A stretch of 64,000 nt of DNA. Origin: Sorghum bicolor (Eukaryota > Streptophyta > Magnoliopsida > Poales > Poaceae). Positions 38,221-50,000 of this stretch are shown piece after piece (within the stretch, counting starts at the first letter, position 1; each line of letters starts with the position of its first letter). The notes under the pieces were generated by a model. The model searched no databases and was not told where the DNA came from. It saw nothing but the letters and a program-made list of their open reading frames with translations. The stretch is taken from the NCBI RefSeq assembly GCF_000003195.3, contig NC_012876.2, positions 2,243,935-2,307,934 of the forward strand, read 5' to 3'. The translations under genes and the position numbers were made by a program.

Positions 38221-40801
38221 CTAGCTGGTGGTGAGCCATACCAGGATCTCCGACACAGCCAGCTGGTACACTTCTAGTGCCGAAGGATTCCCTCCACCCA
38301 TTGCAGTCACCTATTTTTGTAGAAAGACGTGAATGTTAGTCAGATTGGGTAAAGTTTTACCTCACACAGACAAGTTCACCCCTCATGAGATATCTCAAAG
38401 TATGCATATACTTTGTTAGGTAATACCTTAGCTTGCTTAGCTTTTAGGTTCTACAAAGATATTAAAGTACATATCAGTGCCTGAATTCTGATATGTAGAG
38501 TGTGCACGATGTCTACAGTAGGAATTCTGATTGGGTGAAAAATACCATGTGCAGAATGCAAACTCATCTTTTTTTTGAGGAAAATGCAAACTCATCTTTG
38601 GTGTGGAACATATGAAACTGTGAGATGGTATACACATCATTCAAGTATATAGCAAGTAGTCTTGACTACTGAGTGATTATTCAAATTGTGTACTGCTACA
38701 CTAATCAAATCAGTAATGGAAAATCAAAACTCTTGACAAAATACTAGCTAGACTCCATTAATAGATATACCAACTAGTAGCAGTTCAGTATAATAACAAG
38801 AATTTAATCATAGAGCTAGCCACATAATGATCCCTATAGAGTTGTACAAATCCACAGGAGCACTCAAGAGATGTGAATGATATGGAAACTTGGATCGTAT
38901 TTCTATTTCTAACATTAGTGGTAGGCTTGAGTTGTTTGTTATGTCAACTCCAAAAGTATGTTTTCTATAAACAAATACATAATGCAATGAATAGACTGCT
39001 AATAACATACGATTTTCTTACGGTTACCAAACCACGCAGCCCTAACTTCTGTAAGCCGTTTGCCAACCGACATGTCCGCTTAAAAGAATGAGACCGAATA
39101 AGGACAAGTAACCATATTTGTCGATAGTTTAGCTAGATTTAGTATGGTCGTTGTTTGAGAATCACCTTTTTCCTATAAAAGCGCGACAAAATGAGGTTCT
39201 AACGTAATATTCCTTGCGGTTACTAGAACAATGCAACCTCGTCTTAAATAAATTTCCTAACTATATTTGGATCACCTTTTCTCATTAAAGTTTGACAAAA
39301 TAAAGCTCTAACATACTATGGTACTCAAGTTACCATATATGTCAAATAGTTTAGGTAGATTCAAGTTTGTCGTCATTATTTATAGATTCTCTTTTGTAGG
39401 CTTCTAGATTCGCTCGTGGCGGGTAACCCTAATTTAACGGTATCTAGATTTGTTTTAACATTCAAATACTAGAAAAACAGACATGTATACCCCTCTTCTA
39501 GATCAACCTAGCATGTAAGTCCTACCAACAAGTGCTGATCAGATCAATCAGATCCCCTTCATGTTATGGTCTTGTTTGCTGAAGCATTAAAAAACCATGG
39601 TCTGAAAAATTTTCAATTTTAGAACCTGTGTAGATGCATAAAACCATGGTATGAAAAACTAGAATTTTAGAACCCGTACGCAGATGCAATGATGCATAAA
39701 CCCATGGTCTAAAAAACGATTACTGGAGTGGAGTTTGTGAAGATACTAATCGATCGAGCAAGCTCCCATTCAAATAATTAAGCTGCTGCAACGACCCAGC
39801 CATCCATGAAACCAAAGAGGAAGATCCATCGCCGAGAGAGCAGGCTGCTACTTACACGGGCATAGATGTTGAACACCGAGCGGACGGCGTCGGAATCCAC
39901 CTGCGCCGTGACCACGTCGATCCCGTACTTGTTCAGCACGGACAGCACCATCACCTTGGTCCACATACCACGGTGGCGCGGCGCGGACACGCTGATGTGC
40001 GCAGTGTCGTTCGACACGCTGAGCACAAGGTCCGGCCATGACCACGTCTGGAATCCGACTGGCGTCGCTGTAATGATGCGGGCCTGCGGTGGCGCTGGCT
40101 GCAGCGGCTGCGGCTGCGGGACGACGTCCGAAGACATGGTCGCCGGGAGCAGCTGTGGCGCCGGCACTGGAACGGCTGGCTGCGGCGGCGGCGGCGGCGG
40201 CACATAGGAGCAGGCACCAGCTGGGACGTCCGACGGCATGGCCGCCACCGCCATGCCATGGGAGGTCTGTGGTGGTGGTGGTGGTGGTGGTGGTGGCGCC
40301 GACGAGGAGGATGCCGCGGCCACAACGCCCACTTGCCGCGCCAGCGCCAGCTCCTGCTTGCGCTTCTCCAGCATGGCCTTCATCTTCTCCAGGTACTTGA
40401 TGTAGTCGATCGCATGTTCCACAATGGTCGCCTTGTCACTCTGTCGTCGTCGTCAAAACAATAACAAAATCAGATTGTTTTCAAGCCCTAGCTTATTACT
40501 GTGAGAGCTTTATTACCTTCTCAGGGATCTGGGGTATGTAGGCCTTCAGCTCGCCGAAGTAGTCTCTCAGCCGATTCCGGCGACTTCGTTCTGAGACGAT
40601 GTGTGGCTTGAGTTCTTCGTTGTCAGCAGCCACGACGTTCTTGCCCTTGGAGACGTCGTCGTCGTTGCTGGCGGCGACGGTGGCGGCCACCTCCGGTGCT
40701 GAGCTGAGATTTGGCACGGCGACATCCTTGTTCTCCTCCGGGATGCCAGAAGAACCATCCTTGGCGTTCGGTGGTGCAGCAGAGCTGTGGTGGTTCTCCA
40801 T
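38221..40801 (-). CDS. bHLH transcription factor, tandem copy 2
   Basis: Exons 40517-40801, 39856-40440 and 38221-38310 splice in frame, giving 319 residues. The first ATG is at 40,801; upstream sequence has no in-frame ATG. The basic region H-I-V-S-E-R-S-R-R-N-R keeps the His-Glu-Arg triad expected for E-box/G-box binding. Helix 1 is DYFGELKAYIP, the intron falls in the loop, and helix 2 is SDKATIVEHAIDYIKYL extended by a coiled stretch (MLEKRKQELALARQ). A Pro/Ala-rich linker with a 9-Pro run and an ACT-like C-terminus follow. The last exon ends MGGGNPSALEVYQLAVSEIL, nearly the same as copy 1. Intron 2 is 1545 bp. It is likely a nuclear DNA-binding regulator of the ZHOUPI/bHLH95-like group, exact orthology uncertain. 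Confidence 0.87.
38880..39130. repeat. intron-2 unit shared by bHLH genes and ghost copies
   Basis: Member of the four-copy block set (27,170; 29,230; 30,940; 38,880). Here it lies inside intron 2 of bHLH gene 2, the same position as in gene 1. Confidence 0.55.
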
Positions 40802-42835
40802 GGCAGGAAGGGTGGTGGAGGATTTGGCTACCAAGAGGGGAGGTGTGTAAAGGGATTTTGGATGCCCCTCTTCAGCCTTTATTTGTTAGGAAGGATGGCA
40901 AATTTACCACTTGTTTTTTCTCTGAAACTTTTTAATATCTTTCACTGGTCAGAGATGCATGAAGAGAAAAAAGAAAAACTGGACTCGAAAGGATGTGTAA
41001 CGTCTCCGGACTCCCGGAGATTAGCTGATTCACGTTAATTTGATGTCTTTTTTCTTTCAGAAAGACACTCAAAGAGTGCCTAATATATGATATATATCAA
41101 GGAAAAAAGTTAGTACAAAAAATGGTGGATAACTTGACACAAAATGATCTATAAAAAATAGAATTATATCAAAGATCAAAATAGTCGCCTTCTTCCTTCG
41201 ATATAGTTACATCAAGGACCAAAACAGTCGTCTTCGTCCTTCGATCGCCTGAACTCCAAATGCTCACTCAGTGAAAGATAATTAGCAATGATTGATACTG
41301 CCTCACGTGATGACGATGATGAGTAGAGGTGTAAATGTACTATTTCTTTTCAAACAAGAGTACATTTACACCTCTACTCATTAAATATTTGCCAGAGTTG
41401 CATATACTAAACTTTTTGTCTACTTGGCTTACTTAAAATTATTATGTGACCTTGCTTTGAGTGAAAAATAATACTACTCTTATTTGTATATTATTTGCCA
41501 GAGTTGTGTACTAAAAAAATATTGTAGGATTACACAGAATATTAGCAAAATGCCCCTTTTTAAAGTGGGCTTTATTGGGAAATTGCACACTAGAGTTCAT
41601 GTCCAGAAGAGATCTTCGTCGAAGCATGGTTGTCGTCTTTTAAGAGGTTCAGCGTTTAAATGGTTGCACCTTTGTTTGGTTTTTCTCTTCGATAGCTCTT
41701 CTTAAGAACGAACAACCTAATCAACATGTTTTAGTTGCGCGCAATACTCTGACAGAAATAAGAATAATATTTCTCTTTTTTACGAAAAAGTTATATGCTA
41801 AACAATACATGCGCTTATAGCAGTGCTTTGGCTTAGTACGGAACCATTTCTGTGAACTTCTAATCACTCCTCTCAGAGGTGGATTCAAATTTTCATTTTC
41901 CTTGGCGTGTAAGCATTTTCTTCAGTTAGACAGTTACCCACTTAATTAATTGCCGTGTATATCTGCAATACTTTAAAAAAATGGTGTCCTACTTTAATAA
42001 CTGATAGATCACTGCCAAAACTCGGTGCATAAATCCAAGCGAGAAACCAAGTCATCATTATTCACCACAGAAGCTACATGTGCATCTTGCTTTCCCTGCT
42101 GCAAGAGGATACAAATTCAGTTAGTTCTCACTTCACGGTTAGTGAGCAAGCAAAGGTTTCACGCATAGCATATCGCCGGGCAGTTTCTTGTCGCCAGTGG
42201 TCGTCACCTTTGCCTATCTCACCAAACACCTGGCAAACGACGACAGTTATCTTTCATGGCTGCCGCGAAGGTAGCAGGAAGCTTCGTTCTGTATCTGCAT
42301 GCCGGAGTTTGCGTCTCTGTTTCGACTCTGATCGATTTCCTGGAAGAAAATAATAATAATATATATATAATTATATTCAATCAAGCTTACAGCCTAAGCA
42401 AGGGTGTGAGACAAAAGCTTGGAGATCATATATAGCGACTGTTTTTTATCACACTTTTTGCTGCATTTCTTGGCCCTGATAGATTATGCATGTAGCTGTT
42501 TTTTTTATCAGACTTGCTGCTGTATTCACCGTGGCATTCGAGAATGGTGATATGCTTTTTTTTAAAAAAAAATGAAATTCATTTTTGTTTCTTGAGAGCC
42601 TGACTACAGGCTGCTTTGAGGTTCCTGTGAGCCAGCTAGAAAGCCGTCCAAGCTATCAAACATGCTCTCCTGCAGCTCACAGGCCTGGTTAGGCCTTCGT
42701 GCAAGCAAACGAACAGGCCCATAGAGAACGAATTTAGCCCACAAAGAATCAGAAAACAGACAATGGAGGCGTTTGTTTCCCAAAAATCATCTCCCTGCCA
42801 AAAGCAAATGGTTCTACTATGGCATAAACCAATAA
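40802..42835. other. intergenic right of bHLH gene 2
   Basis: The first ~120 bases are the conserved bHLH promoter side. Around 41,335-41,390 is a short inverted repeat (GTAGAGGTGTAAATGTACT and its complement). No gene was recognised between 41,040 and 42,835; the frame at 42,078-42,353 has no motif. Confidence 0.3.
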
Positions 42836-43305
42836 GGCCTTGTTTAGGCACTATTTGGTTCTTATTGTTAAACTTTAATTTTTATCGTATCGAATGTTTG
42901 AACATATATAGAAAATATTAAATAGAGACTATTTATGAAATTAAAAACACAGTTCGAGAATAATTTGTGAGACGAATCTATTAAGCCTAATTAGTCCATA
43001 ATTAAATACTAATTGTCAAATAAAACAAAAATGCTACAATACCTGCTAAACTTTAACACCCCTAACCAAATACCATCTTAGTTGAGGAGGTGAAAAGTTT
43101 TTGGGTACTATAGCACTTTCGTTTTTATTTGGCAATTATTGTCCAACCATAAACTAACCAGGCTCAAAAGATTCGTCTCGTAAATTACAAACAAACTGTG
43201 CAATTAGTTATTTTTTATCTATATTTAATGTTTTATGTGCCACAAGATTCAATGTGATAAGGAATCTTAAAAAGTTTTTGAGTTTGGGGTGAACTAAACA
43301 AGGTC
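42836..43305. mobile_element. Tourist-like MITE interrupted by a second one
   Basis: The outer element runs from GGCCTTGTTTA to the inverted end at 43,302-43,305 and belongs to the 3865 family. Eleven bases in, it is split by an inner element (42,847-43,077; ends GGCACTATTTGG and CCAAATACCATC) flanked by TTA on both sides (42,844-42,846 and 43,078-43,080). Confidence 0.7.
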
Positions 43306-43673
43306 TAAGTACATTGTATGTCCCCTCAAACATATTCTATGTTTTGCTCAAAAACAATAAGTATATACTACATGCTATATGAAAAAATTGTGATGTATTT
43401 AATACTATCTCAAATCATGTATCTCGAAACCTGCATATCAATGAAAAGTTGAGCCTGTCAGCTTATCCACGAATACACTTCTGTATATAGTTAGTACAAA
43501 ATTAATACCATCCATAGATTGAATCTTTTCTAAATGAGCAGCAATGCCATACTACCAAAGTAGTTCTTCTGGTGTCCAAACTCTATAAGTTCTCGCCGCC
43601 GGCACAGGCCAGTAGCAGCAAGCAACAAGGCATTGCAGCCGGCGGCGGCGGTAGCAAGCACGACAGGGGTTCC

Positions 43674-43952
43674 ATGGCGAGGACGGGCGACCTCGTCCGC
43701 TGCGGCGTGTGCGGCGGCGACGCCGGCACCGCGAGCTGCGGCGAGGCCACCTTCGTGGCGGAGTGCTCCCACGTCTTCCACTTCCGCTGCGTGGCCGCCG
43801 CTTCCGCGGGCACTTGTCCGGTCTGCGCCGCGCGGTGGCGCCAGGCGCTTGCCGTGACCCTCCGTCCCGCGCCGGCGGTCCAGCTCGTCGAGGTCAACGG
43901 CGACCACCGCCCGAACACACTGCCGCAGGAGTCGACGCCACCGGGCCAGTAG
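43674..43952 (+). CDS. RING-finger reading frame, WAV3-like, separated from the vWA gene
   Basis: From the first in-frame ATG (43,674, TCCATGG) the frame encodes 92 residues with a RING domain at about residues 10-50: C-G-V-C, then E-C-S-H-V-F-H-F-R-C and C-P-V-C-A-A-R-W. This spacing and the A-R-W ending are those of WAV3-like RING/vWA ubiquitin ligases, where the RING recruits the E2 and lies N-terminal to a vWA domain. Here a TAG ends the frame 31 codons after the RING, and the vWA frame starts 1 kb downstream beyond a SINE. It may be a RING-only gene or the severed N-terminus of the next gene. The open frame extends upstream to 43,572 without an ATG, so an upstream exon is possible. Confidence 0.6.
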   Translation: MARTGDLVRCGVCGGDAGTASCGEATFVAECSHVFHFRCVAAASAGTCPVCAARWRQALAVTLRPAPAVQLVEVNGDHRPNTLPQESTPPGQ

Positions 43953-44492
43953 CTTGCGGCGGCGCCCGCGACGACCGAAGCAACGAGGCTGCCGAGTCCG
44001 CCACCTTGTTCTACCTAAGCCCGGCTACGCATCTCTTAATATATATGGTGTTATTAGCTAGTCTATCGACATAGTTATTAGCTACGATATATGTGGTGTC
44101 ATAAGTCATTGTCGCAACAATTTGTTTCGAGTTTGCAAAAAAAAAAAAAAAAAAAAAGGAACACTCGATGTTTTTGAGATAAAAACACTCCTGTTGATCT
44201 TGTTATCGTACAGCTTATAACTCTCATCCCAAATCCAACCACTATTCCCTCCTCTCGATGCGCCACCGACACCTACCGCCCCTGCCACGGTGCGGTAGAG
44301 TGTCACCGGAGCTCCGTCGTGTCACCTACCTATTTCCTTTGAGCCACTTCTAACACCCCCAAAGTTAGGAAGAAGAAGAGAGGTAGAAAAACACTCGAAT
44401 GTTGTTTATCATTATTCAAACAAAAACGTTTAGCAATTGTAAACAATAAACTTTCTTGCTTTTTTTAGAAACAACTTTCTTGCTCCTAAGTT

Positions 44493-44671
44493 TTTTTTAG
44501 ATAACACAGTACAACGCAGACATTGAACACGTACGCACACTCACCCCCTATGAACACACGTACGCAAACCCTATCTCTATGAGCACCTTAAAGTGCCGCA
44601 CCTAGAATTTAAACCCTCGGTGGGAGTCCTCCAACCAATGGCCTTTGCTATTGCGCCGTGAACCCCTTGGC
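44493..44671 (-). mobile_element. SINE-like insertion with 18-bp target duplication
   Basis: Direct repeats CTTTCTTGCTCCTAAGTT at 44,475-44,492 and 44,672-44,689 flank about 180 bp that begin with a T-run on the plus strand, i.e. a minus-strand element with an A tail. The minus-strand head has GGTTCACGGCGCAATAGCAA and, further in, GGGTTTAAATTCTAG, reminiscent of a degenerate pol III B box. Size, tail and duplication fit a tRNA-derived SINE. Confidence 0.65.
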
Positions 44672-46362
44672 CTTTCTTGCTCCTAAGTTGTGACTTGTGA
44701 GTTGTCACTGCAAAGTACAAACCGGGGAATACCCAAAAATACGCAAGGAGTCGGCCCAGAATCCCCTGACGTGGATGCCCTGCACTGCACAACGACCTCG
44801 CAGGTTCTTCCGTTCCCTAGCTAGCTTTACGCGCAAGCTGAAAGATTGGTATCCTCCTCTGCACGGCAACTACTCCAGCAGATTGACTCATTTTCACCAA
44901 GTAATCCCGAGAGAGAGAGAAAAAAAAAGCATATATATTCCATCAAATGAAAGGGCTTGCAGATTCGTTCGTTGCTCTCCTCCATGGCGGGAACGACGAC
45001 GGGAATGGCGACCACGAGGATAGGAATGGGCATGACCAAGGTCGGCAGCCGGTGCCCCGCCGTCTGCTTCGGAGGCATGGGCCACGACCACGCGCCGTCG
45101 TCGGAGGCGCCGTCCGCCGCCATCGAACCCATGTACGGCGACGACGACCCGGTGGAACCGACGCCGGCGCACGCCCCGCTCGGCGGCACAGGCCGCAGCG
45201 CCGCCGGGCTGCTGGTCCTCAAGACGCACTGCGAGTACCCGGCGCTCGCCAAGGCCACGGCGCGCGACGGGTTCGGGGTTCTCGTGCACGCCAAGGCGCC
45301 CTCCTCGGTGGCCGCGCCGGAGTCGTCGGCAGCAGCGGCGGCGTCGCGCGCGCCGCTGGATCTTGTCACGGTGCTCGACGTCAGCGGCAGCATGGCGGGC
45401 AAGAAGATGGAGCGGGTGAAGCGCGCCATGGGTTTCCTCATCGACAACCTCGGCTCAGACGACCGCCTCAGCGTCGTCGCCTTCTCGACGGACGCGCGCC
45501 GCATCATCCGGCTCACGCGCATGTCCGACGACGGGAAGGCCGCGGCCAAGCGCGCGGTGGAGTCTCTCGCTGCATCCGGCAGCACCAACATCCGCGGCGG
45601 CCTCGACGTCGCCGCTATGGTGCTCGACGGCCGCCGGCACAAGAACGCCGTCGCCAGCGTCATCCTTCTCTCCGACGGTCAAGACAACCAAAGCATGCAT
45701 CATGAATATCTGCCCACCAGCTGGGTACCGAAACATTCACCTGCATTCAGCAAGGGCGGCTACGACGTCCTCGTGCCACCGTCATTCCAGCGCACCGCCG
45801 GCGGCGACCACCGGTGCGTGACGGTGCACACGTTCGGGTTCGGCATCGACCACGACGCGGCGGCCATGCACTACATCTCGGAGGTCACGGGCAGCACCTT
45901 CTCCTTCATCGAGAACCACGCCGTCATCCAGGACGCGTTCGCGCGGTGCATCGGCGGGCTCCTCTCGGTGGCCGTGCAGAAGGCGCGCATCTCGCTGGAG
46001 TGCGGTGCGTCCACCCCGGCGTGCGCGTCCTGGCGATCAAGTCCGGCAGCTACGAGAGCCGCATCGGTTGGGGCGGCCGCGCCGTCACGGTGGACGTCGG
46101 CGAGCTCTACGCGGACGAGGAGAGGCGCTTCCTGCTCTTCGTGGCCGTGCCAAGAGCCCATTCCATGGACGAGCTGGCCACGCGCCTGTTCAAAGTCAGG
46201 TGCACCTACCTCGACACGCCGACGGGGCAGTCGGTGGACGTGGCCGGCGAGGACGCTAGGCCTGATCTAGCATTTGCCGTAGGTGTGGTGAGCAGGTACA
46301 TAGAGGCATCTGGGAAGGAGCACTGGGCTGCTGTGGAACATATTCTGAGGTATCTCCAAGGT

Positions 46363-47043
46363 TGTTGACACCGTTTTTGGCACGTGTGGGATGGCAGGAT
46401 AAGGTGGCAGTACGATGTTTACAAAGTGGGTTGCCGATGAGGGAGAGGTTGAACGTGACTAAGTCCACAGGCAGTAATATGGTGCCGATGGCTAGATAAG
46501 AAAGTCTGCCGATGACTATGGCAAAGGGTCTGCCGATGATGCAAAGAGGGAGTCCGGAAGCTGCCGGTCGTTATGTGGAGGAGTTTCGGTTTGTCACGAG
46601 GGATAGTTTTGTTATTTCCTTAATTATTTGCATCGTTTTGTATACGGATTTCGTGTAATTTGGAATTCGAATTCTAATCGTGTCTGGTTGTAGCTCTTTG
46701 AGCAGGGTATAAATGTAGACCCTAGGGCCTTGTAATAGATCATCAATCAAGAAATCAATCAAACACATGTTTTTACTCATATTCCAGTATCTACTTTTCG
46801 ACGACTTCGTCATACTTTTTCCTTTTATTACGAGTTCTTAGGAATTCGTCGACTTAAGCTCGGCGTGTTCTCGAGTTCCGCGTGAGTACCTCTTAGCCGT
46901 GACATCCGGGCGCATCGCTGTTGTTAGGACTAAAGTATTCGAGTTATCACCTTTGCCGATAGCAAGGTCAAATCGGCTGGCACGCCTTAACGTTTGAATC
47001 GGGTATTAGCCCTTTGTGTTTGCAGATCAGTTTTGCATCAACA
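46363..47043 (+). repeat. 5' LTR of the gypsy element
   Basis: 681 bp, TGTTGACACC...GCATCAACA. A TATA box (TATAAAT, 46,708-46,714) should drive the genomic transcript. It contains six CCGAT/ATCGG words. Relative to the 3' LTR it lacks a 16-bp duplication around GTTGCCGATGAGG. Confidence 0.92.
46708..46714 (+). promoter_or_regulatory. TATA box in gypsy 5' LTR
   Basis: TATAAAT in GCAGGGTATAAATGTAGACC, conserved in the 3' LTR near 58,359. Expected position for the start of the element's RNA, about 30 bases downstream. Confidence 0.65.
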
Positions 47044-47090
47044 CATCTTTTGGCACGCCCGGTGGGACAAGATTCAAGATCAAGATCAAC

Positions 47091-50000
47091 ATGTCGATCT
47101 CTGACCTCGATCAAGAGAACGTCATCCCCGTGACGGAGGCCAACCTCAAGGATGAGCAGAAGCAAGCTATTGCCCAAGCCATGGAAGAGTTCAAGCAGCA
47201 ATGCCTGAGGTCTTTCAGCATAAACAGGAGCGGCGAAGTGGTCCAGAAAGATGCACTGCCGGCACCACGGCAGGTCACCTTTGACGCCAATCCTAGCAAG
47301 CTTCAAGATATGATTGACAATGCCATCAATCGAGCGTTGATTAACCAAGCTGGTGTACTGTCTAATACGGTTTTCAATGCCGTGGCAAGAACTTTCAAGG
47401 AAGGACAAATCCCACCAGATTATGTGGGCCCCTCCCATCATCAGCCAACGGCACCAGAGGTCACGGCTCCATCGGCTGCCTTGACGAATGCAAGTGCACA
47501 ATCTGCCGTCCCTCCAAGTACATCGGGGACTACTGGTGCACTATCTATGCCGATGGCAACCAACCCACAAATTTCAGTTGGGCAGCATAAACTGACAACA
47601 GATATGTTGGCATCGGCAATGTCAGGGTTGACTCTTCCTCCCAACTGGTGGGGTTACGGTATGCCTCCAGAGTTGACGCCGGGAACATCACAAATAACTG
47701 ACATGAGGGGCAAAACTCCTATGACATCGGCACCTCCCAATGCGCCGGTGAACCAGAGTCCTCGGTATACCACAACTACTACTGCAAGGCCTCACACTGG
47801 AAATCCTCAAGATTCAATGTTCCAGATGCCCAACGCATCGGCAGAGTCAATGCTGATGCAACAGAGGCCTATGGCCCAGTCGGGGTATGTCAATTCAACG
47901 ACGGTACCCAATTACCAATCATCGGCAGCACCTATGCCGATGAACGCTAATAATGGATGGCTTGGACAGCAAGCCTTTCCACAATCGCCCCAGCAGAGTT
48001 ACCAGACTACAGGGTTCCAGCAAGGGCAGGTCTATCCCGGGTTCCAAGGTCAGGGGATTCCCAACCAGCCAATGAATTTTGGACAGCAACTCGGAGGACA
48101 GCCAATCGGTGGACAGCAGTTTGGTGGTCCGCAGATTGGAGGACAGGTGATCAATACAATGTTCCACGCAGATCACGTCCCCAACAGACACATGGAGGTT
48201 CGCCACCAAGTACCAGATCCGCAGCCGCCTCATCGGCAAGATGCCGATGCATATTGGGCCGATAAGATTGCTGAAGTAATGAGGGAACAATTTGGGATAA
48301 AACCCAAAGTCAACACTTACTCTTATCGGACACCGTATCCTCCCGCGTATGATTTGATCCCGCTTCCACATCGGTACAAGGTACCGGATTTTACAAAGTT
48401 TTCCGGACAGGACGACACGTCAACCATGGAGCATGTCAACAGGTTCATTATTCAATGTGGAGAGGCTGGTAACAGGGACGAATTGAGGGTTCGTCTATTT
48501 TCATCATCATTGTCTGGATCGGCCTTTACTTGGTTCATATCGTTACCTCCCAACTCAGTAATTACTTGGGCCGATCTAGAGAAGCAATTCCACAAATACT
48601 TCTTCTCGGGGGTTCATGAGAAGAAGATCACCGACTTGGTCAAGTTGAGACAACGTAATGATGAGTCGGTTGAGGGATTTGTGCAGAGGATACGAGAGGT
48701 CAAGAATAAATGCTATAGCCTGGTTCTGGATGATCGGCAGCTAGCCGATTTGGCTTTCCAGGGTTTGTTGCCACATATCAGGGATAAGTATGCCTCTCAG
48801 GAGTTCGAAAGTTTAAGTCATTTGGTGCAGAGGATTTCTGATCAAGACATCAAGCCTTTTGAGCCTAAGAGAGCATGGAATAAGAAAGTGTCATTTGTCG
48901 ATGAAGCAACAAGCTCAGATTCTGATGAAGAACCAGTAATCGGTTTGGCAGAGTGGGTAAAAAACAAGAAGCCGATGTCTTGTCCTTTTGGGCAGAAGGA
49001 ACCAGAGAAGTTTGCTTTTGACACCGCTAAGGCTGATAGGATATTTGACTTTCTACTTCAGGAAGGTCAGATCAAACTGTCACCTAACCATGTGATCCCA
49101 TCGGCAGAAGAGTTGAAGAGGATGAGATATTGCAAGTGGCATAATGCAACTTCCCATGACACCAACGAGTGCAAAGTATTCAGACAGCAGCTGCAATCGG
49201 CTATAGAGTCAGGGAGAATCAAGTTTGACAGTTCCAAAGCCCAGAAGCCGATGAAGATAGACCAACATCCTTTCCCGACAAACATGTTGGATGCTAAGGG
49301 GAAGGCTAAGGTCTTAACATCGGAGACAGCTGAGAAGAGTGCATCGGTAGATCCTCAGCATCAAGTTACTACTGCCGATGCAAGAAGTAAGGGCTTGGTC
49401 CAGGAAGGAACTAGCTCAGGAAGGCTTCCTCGATCTGGTATCGTCATAACTCATAGAAGGCCTCGAGAAAAATGGCAACAACGGGAAGATCGGTATCGGC
49501 GCCAGCAGGAAGATTATCGACGGGAAGAAGAAAGACGCCGACAGGAGTGGAATCGGCACAGGGATCATTGGAATTGTCCATTCTTCATCCATTGTTGGGA
49601 GGAGAATATCAAGCTTCCTACTGTCAGAGACTGCCCTGAGTGCAACGGTTATGATCGGTACGATAGGATCGATCGGTATTATCATAATGATGAACGGCGA
49701 TTTAATGGGCCGATCAGAGGAAGGGTGTCAGTTCATGACCGGCTGGGGGGCAGATATAGCGGGCATGACAGACTTAGTGACCATGTCCAGTATTTTTCCA
49801 GGAACCAAGAAGAGCTCGAGGGAATGGCTGATGCGCGGGTTCCCGATGAATTCATATTTTGCAGGGATGCTAACACACATCGTATGGAGTCAAGGGAGAA
49901 CCGACGCCCGACGGCAAGGCAAAGGCCACTTCCTCCATGGTGCCCTGGAGGATTAACCAAGACACAGAAAAGGAGATTGCAACGTGAAAGGCAAGAAGAG

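Noticed and set aside
44827..45663. 278-codon minus-strand frame
   Set aside because: Antisense shadow of the GC-rich vWA gene; no motif of its own.
46257..46368. apparent in-frame C-terminal extension of the vWA protein
   Set aside because: The residues are copia reverse transcriptase, so the fusion is an insertion junction rather than a designed domain.
47044..47072. assigning a specific tRNA primer to the gypsy primer-binding site
   Set aside because: The sequence after the LTR (TTGGCACGCCCGGTGGGAC) could not be matched with confidence to a tRNA 3' end without a database.
47957..48371. overlapping frames on both strands inside gag
   Set aside because: Shadows of the intact gag-protease frame.
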